From the NCBI GenBank assembly GCA_026982395.1, contig JALSHD010000150.1, positions 1 to 50,168 on the forward strand: a DNA stretch of 50,168 nt, read 5' to 3'. The notes beneath the pieces were generated by a model. It was not told the origin of the DNA. It worked only from the letters and a program-made list of their open reading frames with translations, and made no database searches. A program made the position numbers and the translations under genes. Of this stretch, positions 18,530-27,085 are shown piece after piece (the stretch's first letter is position 1; the number at the start of each line of letters is the position of its first letter). The DNA comes from Chromatiales bacterium (GTDB lineage: Bacteria > Pseudomonadota > Gammaproteobacteria > Thiohalospirales > Thiohalospiraceae).

Positions 18530-19075
18530 ATGATATTCACAGAGAGCAAACTCAAGGGCGCTTTCGTCATAGAGCCGGAAAAGCTGACCGATAATCGGGG
18601 ATTTTTTGCCCGCAGCTGGTGCCAGAGAGAGTTTGCGGAACATGGGCTAAATACAAATCTTGCCCAGGCCAACATTGCCTTTAACAACCGGGCGGGAACA
18701 CTTCGTGGCATGCATCGGCAAACAGCTCCCCATGAGGAGGCCAAACTGGTAAGATGCACCCGCGGCGCCTTGTTTGACGTAATTATCGATCTTCGGCCCG
18801 GTTCATCCACCTGCGGAAAATGGTTCGGTGTTGAACTGACCCAGGACAACCACAAAATGCTATATGTCCCGGAAGGCTTCGCCCACGGCTACCTGACGCT
18901 GACCAATGATTGTGAAATTTTCTATCTGGTATCCGAATTTTACACTCCCGGAGCCGAAAAAGGTGTACGCTGGAATGACCCCGCATTCGGAATCGAATGG
19001 CCGGAAACACCAAACCTGCTGATTTCGGAAAAAGACCGGGCCTGGCCCGACTACTGCCAAACAAACAAAAAATGA
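18530..19075 (+). CDS. dTDP-4-dehydrorhamnose 3,5-epimerase-like protein (RmlC family)
   Basis: This 181-residue cupin of the RmlC family keeps the catalytic set: His62 in RGMHRQ, Lys72, Tyr132 and Tyr138, in the positions known for RmlC. VPEGFAHGYL and GVRWNDPAFGIEWP are also family hallmarks. The ATG at 18530 starts seven bases after the rfbF stop. Because it follows rfbF, not rmlA or rmlB, its likely substrate is CDP-4-keto-6-deoxyglucose rather than the dTDP sugar. That is context inference, and the symbol rfbC is therefore not assigned. Its stop overlaps the next start (ATGA). Confidence 0.9.
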   Translation: MIFTESKLKGAFVIEPEKLTDNRGFFARSWCQREFAEHGLNTNLAQANIAFNNRAGTLRGMHRQTAPHEEAKLVRCTRGALFDVIIDLRPGSSTCGKWFGVELTQDNHKMLYVPEGFAHGYLTLTNDCEIFYLVSEFYTPGAEKGVRWNDPAFGIEWPETPNLLISEKDRAWPDYCQTNKK

Positions 19076-20352
19076 TCATTGTCGACACTGCATTGAGAAA
19101 ACGCCACCAGGAAAACAGACCACTGCGCATAGCACTGGTTGGCGCCGGATACATGGCACGCGGCATCGCCCTGCAACTGGTAACCACGCCGGGAATCAAC
19201 CTAGTAGCCATATCCAATCGCACTATCTCCTCTGCTCAGCGCGCCTATCACGATGCCGGAATTGACAGCGTAACAACCGTGGAAACCGTGGCCGCGCTGG
19301 AACAGGCCATCAGCCGGGAAACTCCCGCTATTACCGACGACGCTTTGTTACTTGCGGAGGCGGAGGGGATTGAGGCAATTATTGAAGCAACCGGCGAGAT
19401 AGAGTTTGGCGCACAGGTAGTAACAAAAGCGATCGAACACGGCAAGCACATCATCCTGATGAACTCGGAGCTGGATGCCGTGGTTGGGCCAATCCTGAAA
19501 GTTTATGCTGATCGCGCGGGCGTCATGTACACCAACTCAGACGGCGACCAGCCCGGCGTAATCATGAACCTGGTGCGCTTTGTCAGAGGGATTGGTTGCC
19601 AGCCGGTACTGGCCGGAAACATGAAGGGACTGCAAGACCCCTATCGCACCCCCGAAACCCAAAAAAGTTTTGCCGAAAAATACCATCAGAAACCCCGAAT
19701 GGTCACCTCATTTGCCGATGGCAGCAAGATCTCCATGGAAATGGCGGTAGTAGCCAATGCCACAGGCTTTAAAACCGGGAAACGCGGTATGTACGGACCA
19801 GGTTGCAAACATGTAAACGAGGCAGCCGGCCTGTTTCCCCTGGAACAGATGCTTGACGGCGGGCTGGTAGACTACATATTGGGAGCAGAGCCGGGTGGAG
19901 GCGTATTTGTAATCGGCTATAACGAAAACCCCATCCAGCAACGCTATCTTGAATACTACAAGATGGGGGAAGGGCCACTGTATGTTTTCTATACGCCGTA
20001 CCATCTTTGCCACTTTGAACTGCCCAATACCGTGGCCCGCCTGCTACTCTTCCAGGATGCCGCAGCCGCTCCCCTGGGCGCACCGGTATGCGATGTAATC
20101 ACTGCCGCAAAGCGGGATCTGAAAGCAGGCGAGACTCTGGATGCAATCGGTGGTTTTACAACCTACGGAGTGCTGGAAAACTCGCCAGTCTGCCAGGCGC
20201 AGAACCTGCTGCCGATGAGTCTGGCCGGAGGGTGCCGCCTCAAACGGAATATCAACAAAGACGAGATCATTACCTACGATGATATAGAGCTTCCCGAAGG
20301 GCGTTTGTGTGACCGGCTACGCTCTGAGCAAAACCTGTTTTTCAGCGCATAG
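19072..20352 (+). CDS. NAD(P)-dependent oxidoreductase with C-terminal SAF domain
   Basis: This 426-residue protein has an N-terminal Rossmann fold with GAGYMARG at residues 24-31. The middle region resembles homoserine-dehydrogenase-like proteins (IIEATGEIEFGA, HIILMNSELDAVVG, NSDGDQPGV). The C-terminus (about residues 360-420) is a SAF domain, with AGGCRLKRNINKDEIITYDD. ATG at 19072 overlaps the epimerase stop. Relatives often sit with rfbF-type genes in surface-sugar loci, where they are thought to reduce or rearrange a sugar or its precursor. The exact reaction is unknown. The last 36 bases overlap the convergent kinase-like gene on the other strand. Confidence 0.85.
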   Translation: MIIVDTALRKRHQENRPLRIALVGAGYMARGIALQLVTTPGINLVAISNRTISSAQRAYHDAGIDSVTTVETVAALEQAISRETPAITDDALLLAEAEGIEAIIEATGEIEFGAQVVTKAIEHGKHIILMNSELDAVVGPILKVYADRAGVMYTNSDGDQPGVIMNLVRFVRGIGCQPVLAGNMKGLQDPYRTPETQKSFAEKYHQKPRMVTSFADGSKISMEMAVVANATGFKTGKRGMYGPGCKHVNEAAGLFPLEQMLDGGLVDYILGAEPGGGVFVIGYNENPIQQRYLEYYKMGEGPLYVFYTPYHLCHFELPNTVARLLLFQDAAAAPLGAPVCDVITAAKRDLKAGETLDAIGGFTTYGVLENSPVCQAQNLLPMSLAGGCRLKRNINKDEIITYDDIELPEGRLCDRLRSEQNLFFSA

Positions 20353-21390
20353 ATTTTCAAACTTCCGGTAGATATCAACCCACACCAGAGTCTTCGGCGG
20401 ATCGCTGTGAAAAACCGTAATCAGGGCATCGATCCTTTCCAGGTAGAACAGCCACCGGTAAACCGGAGCCAACTCCGCCATGTTGCCAGCAAGCCCCGGG
20501 GCCGAAATTTGCAATCGAGCCTGCAACGAAGCCAGCGCCTCACCCACCTCGGTAGTCAAATCGGTTCTGATATCCCCCACCCATAATTGCGAGAAAAAAT
20601 AGTTGTAAAAATCACTGAGCAGAAACTGCCGGTCAATCCCCTCCCAGTCAATTACCCGCACGCCATCAGCTGTTACAAAAACATTATAGAGATGGAAATC
20701 TCCGTGGGAGAACACCTTGAACAAAGGGGCCTGCCGCTGGTTTGCAAGCTTTTGTACAATCGAATCCGCAAACTCCCTGATGGTTTCGATTTCGGCAGGC
20801 CACCTGTCCTCCAGCTCCGATAACAAACGGGTTGTCCTTTCTATCAGAAGCTCTACAGCAGCATACAGATCCATTTGCCGCGGCTGTTTGGCAAGGATCA
20901 TCTTCTCCAGACACGGCTCGATATTTTTATAATAGCTCTCCATGAAAGCAGCCGGATCATGTGGAGCAATATCCGCCCCGGAAACACCAAAAACATACTC
21001 CTCCTCATACCACCGCCCGGTAACACTCCAGCGATAGACCGAAGGTGTAAAGTCATAGGCACCAACCTCGGCTACCCGTTTTATCTCCTGCTCCACCTGC
21101 GCATCATCAACCGTTGGAGAAAACAGCTTTGTTACCTTTTTGCACCGAATATCAAAAACCTTGTGCCCACTGCGCAGCGGCAGGCACCAGGTTCCGGAAA
21201 CAGGGAGCGTCAATACCGAACGGCTCTGCTTCAACCGAAGTTGATGAGCAATCAGCGCAGCAATGGTTTTCAGATTGAAAAAAACGGGGATAAAATCACT
21301 TCTGAACAGAACTGCCCAGGCGAGTAAAACGGGATTCTGCCGCAAACACAGAAAATGACCTTTTATCTTTACATAATGATAGTCAGTCAC
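20317..21390 (-). CDS. APH/choline-kinase-like phosphotransferase
   Basis: This 357-residue protein has the phosphotransferase active site of the aminoglycoside/choline kinase superfamily: HGDFHLYN at residues 229-236 (catalytic Asp231) and VIDWEG, with the metal ligand Asp248. The N-terminal ATP lobe is divergent. GTG at 21390 is chosen because it overlaps the TGA of the large SGNH lipoprotein gene by eight bases (GTGACTGA), so translation is probably coupled; the open frame extends further upstream only inside that gene. It is more likely a sugar, lipid-precursor or small-molecule kinase than a resistance enzyme. It ends inside the convergent oxidoreductase gene. Confidence 0.78.
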   Translation of the reverse strand: MTDYHYVKIKGHFLCLRQNPVLLAWAVLFRSDFIPVFFNLKTIAALIAHQLRLKQSRSVLTLPVSGTWCLPLRSGHKVFDIRCKKVTKLFSPTVDDAQVEQEIKRVAEVGAYDFTPSVYRWSVTGRWYEEEYVFGVSGADIAPHDPAAFMESYYKNIEPCLEKMILAKQPRQMDLYAAVELLIERTTRLLSELEDRWPAEIETIREFADSIVQKLANQRQAPLFKVFSHGDFHLYNVFVTADGVRVIDWEGIDRQFLLSDFYNYFFSQLWVGDIRTDLTTEVGEALASLQARLQISAPGLAGNMAELAPVYRWLFYLERIDALITVFHSDPPKTLVWVDIYRKFENLCAEKQVLLRA

Positions 21391-24025
21391 ATTTTTCCAG
21401 CAACGGGCCCGTTGGTCCATACACAATTCGATTATTACCCTGGTTGATGAGGGGATAGAGCCATACATCAGCCATCTTGCTGTAACCGGAGCTATTGGGG
21501 TGGCGCTTGTATCCGTCGGCAACAGAGTCATCCCCCATGTCAACCGTATAGTCCCAACTCTCATGCCGGTTTACAACAATGATGTCATCATCGGTGCGCC
21601 CCTGAACCATACTCAACAGAGCATCATTGAACGGAGTTACCGCGGGATGCCGCTCTCCCTCAGGAACCTTCCACTGATTGATAATCCGCGCGAGGACAAC
21701 GGTAACCGGGTTGCTACCGAGCTGCTGCTCCCAAAAATCAATCTCATCCAGAATTGCCTCCACATCGGACACAATTGGATCTATATCAGCAGGAGCAGCG
21801 GTTGTAGTGGGAGTAATATCATTGGTACCAATATGTAACAGGATAATGTCGGCCGGATTCGCGTTCAGAGCATCTAGAATCCCGTCAAACCCGTCATCGT
21901 CAACCCTGCCAGAAGCAATCTCGTGGGCCGAATAACCGCCCCAGCCCTCGGCATCATAGTCGTATGACGGAAAAGCCGCATTGCCATGGTTGCGCCCACC
22001 CACAAAATCAAAGCTGTAACCGTTACTGACCAAACGGCTGTACAGCGGCTGGCGATACCCCTTCCTCAACTCATAGGGAGGCGCTCCACCGGTGCTGTCA
22101 TCCGCTCCGTCGGTGATGGAGTCACCCAGAGGCATAATTCGCAGATCGACTATCACCCTCTCTTGGGCGCTTGCCGAGGCTCCTTCAGGGTCTGTCACCA
22201 GGAACCAAAAGCTGTCACTGCCCCGCTTGTCATTATCGGCAGGTGGTGTATAGGTATAATCGCCGGTGGAAGGGTCTATCACCACTGATCCACCATTCGC
22301 AGTGATCATGGGCCCCGCACCGGAAGAACCATCAGCGCCAAGAGAAAAGATCAGCGCACTGTCGTTCCCGTCCGGATCATTGCCGTTCAGCGTGCCACTG
22401 ACCGGAGTTCCCTGCCGGGTGGTTGAGCACTGGCCAATGGCTGTCGGGGGAGCATTATTCACACTAATTTCGACGGTAGCCTCGTCGGCGGAACGCCCTC
22501 CGGCATCATCAACCGCCTTATAGGTAAAGCTGTCCGGACCGCTGTATCCACTGGCCGGTGTGTAAGCCACCGTGCCATCCGGCTCGACTGCTACACTGCC
22601 ATTGCCAGGGCTGCCGATGATCTCGACTGATACAATGGTACTGTTGCCGTCCACATCGGTGTCGTTGGCCGTCACATCAATATTGCTGGTGGTATTCTTC
22701 GCAACGGTGAAACTGTCACTGTTTGCCACCGGAATATCGTTAACAGGGGTTATGGTCAGATTGACCGTGGCAGTGTTGGAAGTGGCACCATTATTATCCT
22801 GCACCTCATAGGCAAAACTGTCACTACCGTGGTAATTGCTGTCCGGCGTATACTCCACCGTACCATCCGGCTTCACCACCGCCTCGCCGCTGGCGGCACC
22901 AGACACGATTACAACGCTGCTTCCATCAATAGTGCCGTCAACATCAGTATCATTGGCGGTAACGTTGACAATAATCGGCGTATCTTCAGCCGTGGTCGCC
23001 GCATCGCTGGCGGCCACCGGTGCATCGTTGACCGGCGTCACCGTGATGGTGACCGTGGCCGGCTGGGAGGCTGCCCCCTGATCATCCTTGATGATGTACC
23101 GGAAGCTGTCGATACCGGAGAAATCAGCAGCAGGCAGATAGTCCACTGTACCATCCGGTTTGGGCGTGGCGGTGCCATTTCCAGGCGGGTTGGTAATTTC
23201 AACAGTGGCGCTGCCAACGCTCCCGTCCACATCGAAATCATTGGCTGTCACAGCGATATTTACTGCTGTATCTTCTGGTGTGGAGGGGGTTCCATCATCC
23301 TCTGCCACTGGCGGATCATTGACCGGACTTATGGTAACCACCACTTCGGCCGCATCCGACTCGATACCAAAATTGTCCACTGCCTTGTAGAAAAAACTAT
23401 CCGAACCCGAATAGTTCTCTGCCGGCACATAGCGGACAGTTCCACCTGCCAGCGGCGTCACCGTCCCGTAGGAGGGATTGCCGGTAATAATCACCGAAAC
23501 GATGCTTTGATTGCCGTCCGGATCACTGTCATTGCCGACAACATCAATCAGCAGCGGCGTATCCTCGGCCACTTCAGCACTATCACTGTTGGCGACGGGT
23601 GGCCCGTCATTGACCAGATCCACCAGAATGGTCGCAGTGGCGGCGGCTGTTGCTCCCTTACTGTCCCTGATTTGATAACTGAAACTATCGCTGGAAACCT
23701 CTTCGCCATTCTGGGTGTATTGATAACTGCCATCGGGGAGCAGGATGAGGGTGCCATACTGCGGCGCCACAAGAGGGACTTTTTCAATGGCAACCGGATC
23801 GCCATCCGGATCGCTGGCTCCTGCAAGCAACTCATCGGGTAAAATTACCACCGAACCACCTATGGCCACGTAAAACTGTTTATCCACAGGCGCTGGAGCC
23901 CGGTTTTCATTGCTGTCCTCGGCACAACCCGTCAATAACATGACGAAACATGACAGAACAGAAGCAGCAAGAGAAAAACGGCTTGTCATCAACACGGAAT
24001 CGTTAAATTTTTGGTTATTATCCAT
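21383..24025 (-). CDS. Lipoprotein with tandem cadherin-like repeats and C-terminal SGNH hydrolase
   Basis: This 880-residue protein is exported and lipid-anchored (lipobox LTGC, Cys34). Residues about 45-620 hold roughly six tandem bacterial cadherin-like/Ig modules of about 90-100 residues. Each module has variants of NDxPVAxxD, VxxNDxDxDG and YTPxxxYxGxDSFxY. The C-terminal domain is an SGNH/GDSL hydrolase: block I is LGDSITDG with Ser636, block III is HIGTNDI, and block V is HPNSSGY with the catalytic His. Such enzymes are usually carbohydrate esterases. A surface-anchored esterase held on a calcium-binding stalk, acting on O-acetyl groups of the exopolysaccharide, is a reasonable inference. 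AGGGCGGT precedes the ATG. Confidence 0.88.
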   Translation of the reverse strand: MDNNQKFNDSVLMTSRFSLAASVLSCFVMLLTGCAEDSNENRAPAPVDKQFYVAIGGSVVILPDELLAGASDPDGDPVAIEKVPLVAPQYGTLILLPDGSYQYTQNGEEVSSDSFSYQIRDSKGATAAATATILVDLVNDGPPVANSDSAEVAEDTPLLIDVVGNDSDPDGNQSIVSVIITGNPSYGTVTPLAGGTVRYVPAENYSGSDSFFYKAVDNFGIESDAAEVVVTISPVNDPPVAEDDGTPSTPEDTAVNIAVTANDFDVDGSVGSATVEITNPPGNGTATPKPDGTVDYLPAADFSGIDSFRYIIKDDQGAASQPATVTITVTPVNDAPVAASDAATTAEDTPIIVNVTANDTDVDGTIDGSSVVIVSGAASGEAVVKPDGTVEYTPDSNYHGSDSFAYEVQDNNGATSNTATVNLTITPVNDIPVANSDSFTVAKNTTSNIDVTANDTDVDGNSTIVSVEIIGSPGNGSVAVEPDGTVAYTPASGYSGPDSFTYKAVDDAGGRSADEATVEISVNNAPPTAIGQCSTTRQGTPVSGTLNGNDPDGNDSALIFSLGADGSSGAGPMITANGGSVVIDPSTGDYTYTPPADNDKRGSDSFWFLVTDPEGASASAQERVIVDLRIMPLGDSITDGADDSTGGAPPYELRKGYRQPLYSRLVSNGYSFDFVGGRNHGNAAFPSYDYDAEGWGGYSAHEIASGRVDDDGFDGILDALNANPADIILLHIGTNDITPTTTAAPADIDPIVSDVEAILDEIDFWEQQLGSNPVTVVLARIINQWKVPEGERHPAVTPFNDALLSMVQGRTDDDIIVVNRHESWDYTVDMGDDSVADGYKRHPNSSGYSKMADVWLYPLINQGNNRIVYGPTGPLLEKCD

Positions 24026-24095
24026 ACCGCCCTGAAATCATTGCAGATTACAGCTTGACAGGACGTTTTCAATACACCTTTCCTGTAGAGACAAC

Positions 24096-24129
24096 AATGC
24101 GGAGAACCGGTTTCCCGGTTCTCCGCATT
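24096..24129 (-). terminator. Strong hairpin, terminator of the FGE-fold gene
   Basis: A perfect 15-pair stem begins AATGCGGAGAACCGG, with a four-base loop. It lies 20 bases past the stop of the gene at 24150-24989. On the minus strand it is followed by the moderately T-rich GTTGTCTC. It would separate that gene from the SGNH lipoprotein gene downstream. Confidence 0.65.
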
Positions 24130-24149
24130 GAGTCCTTTCTTATAGTCGA

Positions 24150-24989
24150 CTATTTGGCGCAGCGGAAGCCGAGAGCCGGGTGGGTTTGTGCTGGCGTCAG
24201 ACCCGCGTAAAAGGCAAAAACACCCTGGCCACTGGAACCCGCCCGACCACCACGGTATATGGCCGCAGGGAAGCTTCTGTGGTCATCATTGGCATCATTA
24301 CTAACAGCAGATACTCCAACCATTCGATCTCCACCCCAGTTGGTGCCACCGGTGCTGGCACTACCTGCGGTATAATTTGCAGGATCAGCCTGCATCCAGT
24401 CCGCAACCCATTCATTGACGTTGCCAACCATATCATTCACACCCCAAACCGATACACAACCGGCAATAGCACCGGTATCTCCGCGGATAGAACAAGTTCC
24501 ATCATCCGGTGTACCCGCTGCCGCCATCTGCCACTCGGCGTTGGTCAGCAAGCGCTTGCCTGCAGCTGCACAAGCCTGCTGGGCCTGGAACCAGGTGACA
24601 TTGATGGTCGGAACCTGGCCAGCAACGCTTCTCGCAATGATCTTGTCCTTGCAGTCGTTGCCATTTGCTTCACAAAGTGCAGCAGCTGCCAAATCGGGTA
24701 CATAGCTCCCATCCACCAGATTTTCAACAGTGGCCTCATATTTGTCCACACAAACAGGGCCGACCGGAACCATGTCGGAAGGACAGCTGCCACCACTACT
24801 CTCAAGAGCAGTTATACGAACATCATTGTCATCCACAGCCGTTTTAACAGCATCAAAATTCTCGTTCATCTCCGCAGCGGAGATGGTTGTGCCGCCAGTA
24901 AAAGTATGCGGAACAGTGAGACTACCGGCAACGGTTGCCACCGATGCCGCCACTGCGATTCCACCAACAAAATATACAATCTTTTTCAT
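24150..24989 (-). CDS. SUMF1/FGE-fold exported protein, probably non-catalytic
   Basis: This 279-residue protein has an N-terminal signal segment. A short region resembling fibre or stalk proteins follows (TFTGGTTISAAEMNENFDAV). Residues about 70-279 form a formylglycine-generating-enzyme (SUMF1/EgtB/PvdO) fold: VPVGPVCVDKYEAT, VTWFQAQQACAAAGKRLLT, NAEWQMAAAG, GNVNEWVADW and the terminal HPALGFRCAK. The two closely spaced catalytic cysteines of true FGE, expected after RGG near the C-terminus, are missing (RGGRAGSSGQGVF). It is therefore unlikely to make formylglycine and may be a binding or structural module at the surface. A hairpin terminator follows. Confidence 0.85.
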   Translation of the reverse strand: MKKIVYFVGGIAVAASVATVAGSLTVPHTFTGGTTISAAEMNENFDAVKTAVDDNDVRITALESSGGSCPSDMVPVGPVCVDKYEATVENLVDGSYVPDLAAAALCEANGNDCKDKIIARSVAGQVPTINVTWFQAQQACAAAGKRLLTNAEWQMAAAGTPDDGTCSIRGDTGAIAGCVSVWGVNDMVGNVNEWVADWMQADPANYTAGSASTGGTNWGGDRMVGVSAVSNDANDDHRSFPAAIYRGGRAGSSGQGVFAFYAGLTPAQTHPALGFRCAK

Positions 24990-25055
24990 GTTTCATTTAC
25001 CTCTTTCTTTTAAAGTAAAATCCCGGCTTGGTTATAGTGTCGCTCGGATTCAGGT

Positions 25056-26090
25056 TTACGGAGCCCAGGTACCCGCGTCCCACACGGCCTCGTCCCAGTT
25101 GCTTCCGGAAGCTGTCGCTGTGACTACGATGGTGAAACTCTGCTCTGCAGATGCAGTACCATCACTGACCTGAAGCACGACATCGACATCATTCCCGTTG
25201 TCTGGCGTTCCCGACAGGGTGGCAGTTCCATCCCCGTTGTCAATCAGGGTCCACCAACCCTGGCCGGTGGGGGATATGATTGTGATGGCTAACGTATCAC
25301 CGCTATCAGGATCAGAGGCCGTCACTTGATAACTATAGGGCTGCCCTTCCGTAGCGCTCGTGATGGGAGTGCTGGTAAAGCCGGGGGCATCATTACTGTT
25401 GCCAACAGTAATAGTAAAACTCTGGTCGACAGACTGGCCGCTGCTATCGGTAACCCGCAATACCACGTTGTTGCTGCCAACATCCCCATTGCCGGGTGTT
25501 CCGGACAGGGTTGCAGTACCATCGCCATTATCGGTGAATGTCAGCCAGTCAGGCTTGGTCGGGGCTGAAATAGTCAATGTATCCGTGGCATCCGGATCAG
25601 AAACCGCTATATTGTATGTGTAGGCTGCCCCCTGGGTTGCCGTTTCCGGCGGATTGCTGGTAAAACCGGGTGCCGTACTGGATACGGTAATGGTTACCGT
25701 TGCCTCGTTGGATACACCCCCCAAATCATCCTTTACCGTATATTTGAAGCTGTCTTCCCCCGCAGCGCTTCCAGCGGTATACAGAACCTTTCCAGCTTCC
25801 ACCACAGCCGAACCAAGAACCGGATCCTGGGTAATTTCGAGCGTAGCGCTGTCGATGGTATCGTTCCCGTTCTCATCTGTGTCGTTAGCCAAAACATCTA
25901 TAGTGATGCTTCCTGTAGTAGCTACCGTCTCAGGGCCATCGTCAACAGCTACCGGAACCTTGCTCTCAACGCTATCGCCAACATCTGCCGACGTCTTGTT
26001 CTCGCCGCCGCTACCACCGCCTCCGCAGCCCGCCAGCAAAATCGCTGCTGCCCCAAGCAGCAATAGCCTGCCGCCGTATAATCGCCTCAT
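25056..26090 (-). CDS. Lipoprotein with cadherin-like and Ig-like (He_PIG) repeats
   Basis: This is a 344-residue exported lipoprotein with lipobox LAGC (Cys22) and a glycine-rich linker after it. One cadherin-like module (DDGPETVATTGSITIDVLAN) is followed by two putative-Ig repeats. Each repeat carries GDGTATLSGTP and PDxxDTL (about residues 145-235 and 240-330). The tail DEAVWDAGTWAP is rich in tryptophan. No catalytic domain is apparent; such proteins usually serve adhesion or cell-surface display. The start is firm, with AGGAGG seven bases ahead of ATG. It lies 66 bases upstream of the FGE-fold gene on the same strand, so the two may share a transcript. Confidence 0.82.
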   Translation of the reverse strand: MRRLYGGRLLLLGAAAILLAGCGGGGSGGENKTSADVGDSVESKVPVAVDDGPETVATTGSITIDVLANDTDENGNDTIDSATLEITQDPVLGSAVVEAGKVLYTAGSAAGEDSFKYTVKDDLGGVSNEATVTITVSSTAPGFTSNPPETATQGAAYTYNIAVSDPDATDTLTISAPTKPDWLTFTDNGDGTATLSGTPGNGDVGSNNVVLRVTDSSGQSVDQSFTITVGNSNDAPGFTSTPITSATEGQPYSYQVTASDPDSGDTLAITIISPTGQGWWTLIDNGDGTATLSGTPDNGNDVDVVLQVSDGTASAEQSFTIVVTATASGSNWDEAVWDAGTWAP

Positions 26091-27085
26091 AATCTACCTC
26101 CTAGTGAACAAAAATACAGGGAACTTCCCCATGTCACAAACAAAACATTCAGTTATCGGACAAAAATTTGTTATCTTTGCAGGCGCCGCTCAAATTTATT
26201 TTCTAGCCTGTTTGTGTTTGGTCAACCACTGATCTGACCATCAACTATTCTTATTCAGCCCTTCATCCCTCTGCACAGGAATCAAGATACGACGCGCAGA
26301 CAAGGACTTCATTATTGGAATATACTGTAGCACTGGACTGCGCACGCCTGAAGCCCCGACATAAGAAATATTATAAAAATATTATAAAAAAACAGGCTGC
26401 CTGTGCCAAAAAGCTTGCCACGGCAGCGTTTCCCCACCTTGCCGCCAACGTGCCAAGCACGACCGCATATTAAATTGGTATCATCGCATACTCCCCAAAA
26501 CAGGACATGAAGTCAAGCCCGGGCCGTGATATGACTCACATAACCGAAGATTGGCAGCTCACAATTCAGGCGCCGTTGTTTCAAACAACGTGAAGTTTTA
26601 CTAAAGAACATGAAATTTGTGCCGATAATGCTGATAAATTACATTCACGCCCACTCTTCAAATAGCCTTTATGGCAAGATTGATATATCATGATTTGCGC
26701 TTTGGAAGGGCTTGGTGAGCAATTGTTGCCATTCAGTAACTGCCCGGATTACTCCTGAAGCGGGCCAGTTCAAGGCGGAAAGCGGGAGTTTATGCCGAAC
26801 AGAAAGCTTAAATACTGTGTAGTATCTGGATGCACGGGAGCGACCAAAGGTAAACGACCATTTTCCAATGCGGAGATGGCGCATTTCAGGGGCAAGCTGA
26901 GTGGTTACGCCGTTCATATACTTTTTCCGGCCGCAGCTGCAGACTCATAAAATATAACTTCAAGTGCGTCTTTCATATTAAACCCGGTTTCGCATACGCG
27001 ACCCTGCGTATTTTTCTGGCTCATACGCGACTGCCCGGACATAAAAAAACAACCATTTCTGATCAAACAAAATTATTAAAAAATC
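26091..27085. other. Long intergenic region with a MITE
   Basis: These 995 bases lie between the divergent Ig-like lipoprotein and UbiA-type genes. They contain the 173-base MITE copy B, a 17-base dyad (CGTTGTTT-C-AAACAACG) at 26574-26590, a tandem AAATATTAT repeat near 26368, and a TTGACT hexamer on the minus strand at 26512-26517 with only a poor -10 box downstream. No open frame here looks like a protein. The promoters of both flanking genes must lie in it. Confidence 0.6.
26736..26908. mobile_element. MITE copy B (173 bp) with near-perfect 8-bp target duplication
   Basis: The element runs from GTAACTGCCCGG to CTGAGTGGTTAC (imperfect inverted ends) and is a longer relative of copy A at 17196-17320 in the same orientation. 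Flanks GCCATTCA (26728-26735) and GCCGTTCA (26909-26916) agree at seven of eight bases, which fixes both ends. It has no coding capacity of its own, so it must have been moved by a transposase encoded elsewhere, plausibly of IS66 type. Confidence 0.85.

Noticed and set aside
17848-18855. 335-codon minus-strand open frame across rfbF and the epimerase gene
   Set aside because: Both plus-strand genes are recognised with full motifs; the antisense frame has no domain and no start signal.
22829-23842. 337-codon plus-strand open frame opposite the cadherin-like repeats
   Set aside because: It is a mirror of the repetitive lipoprotein gene, with no ribosome site, and its composition follows from the GC-rich repeats on the other strand.
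21383-24025. CRISPR or diversity-generating repeats in the large lipoprotein gene
   Set aside because: The repeats are about 280-300 bases, coding and degenerate, which matches tandem protein modules; no reverse transcriptase or spacer pattern is present.
24180-25013. 277-codon plus-strand open frame opposite the FGE-fold gene
   Set aside because: It is the shadow of a well-supported gene with signal peptide and domain motifs on the other strand.
17196-26908. A composite transposon formed by the two MITE copies
   Set aside because: Each copy has its own flanking duplication, and the outer flanks GAGAATTT and GCCGTTCA do not match, so two independent insertions fit better.
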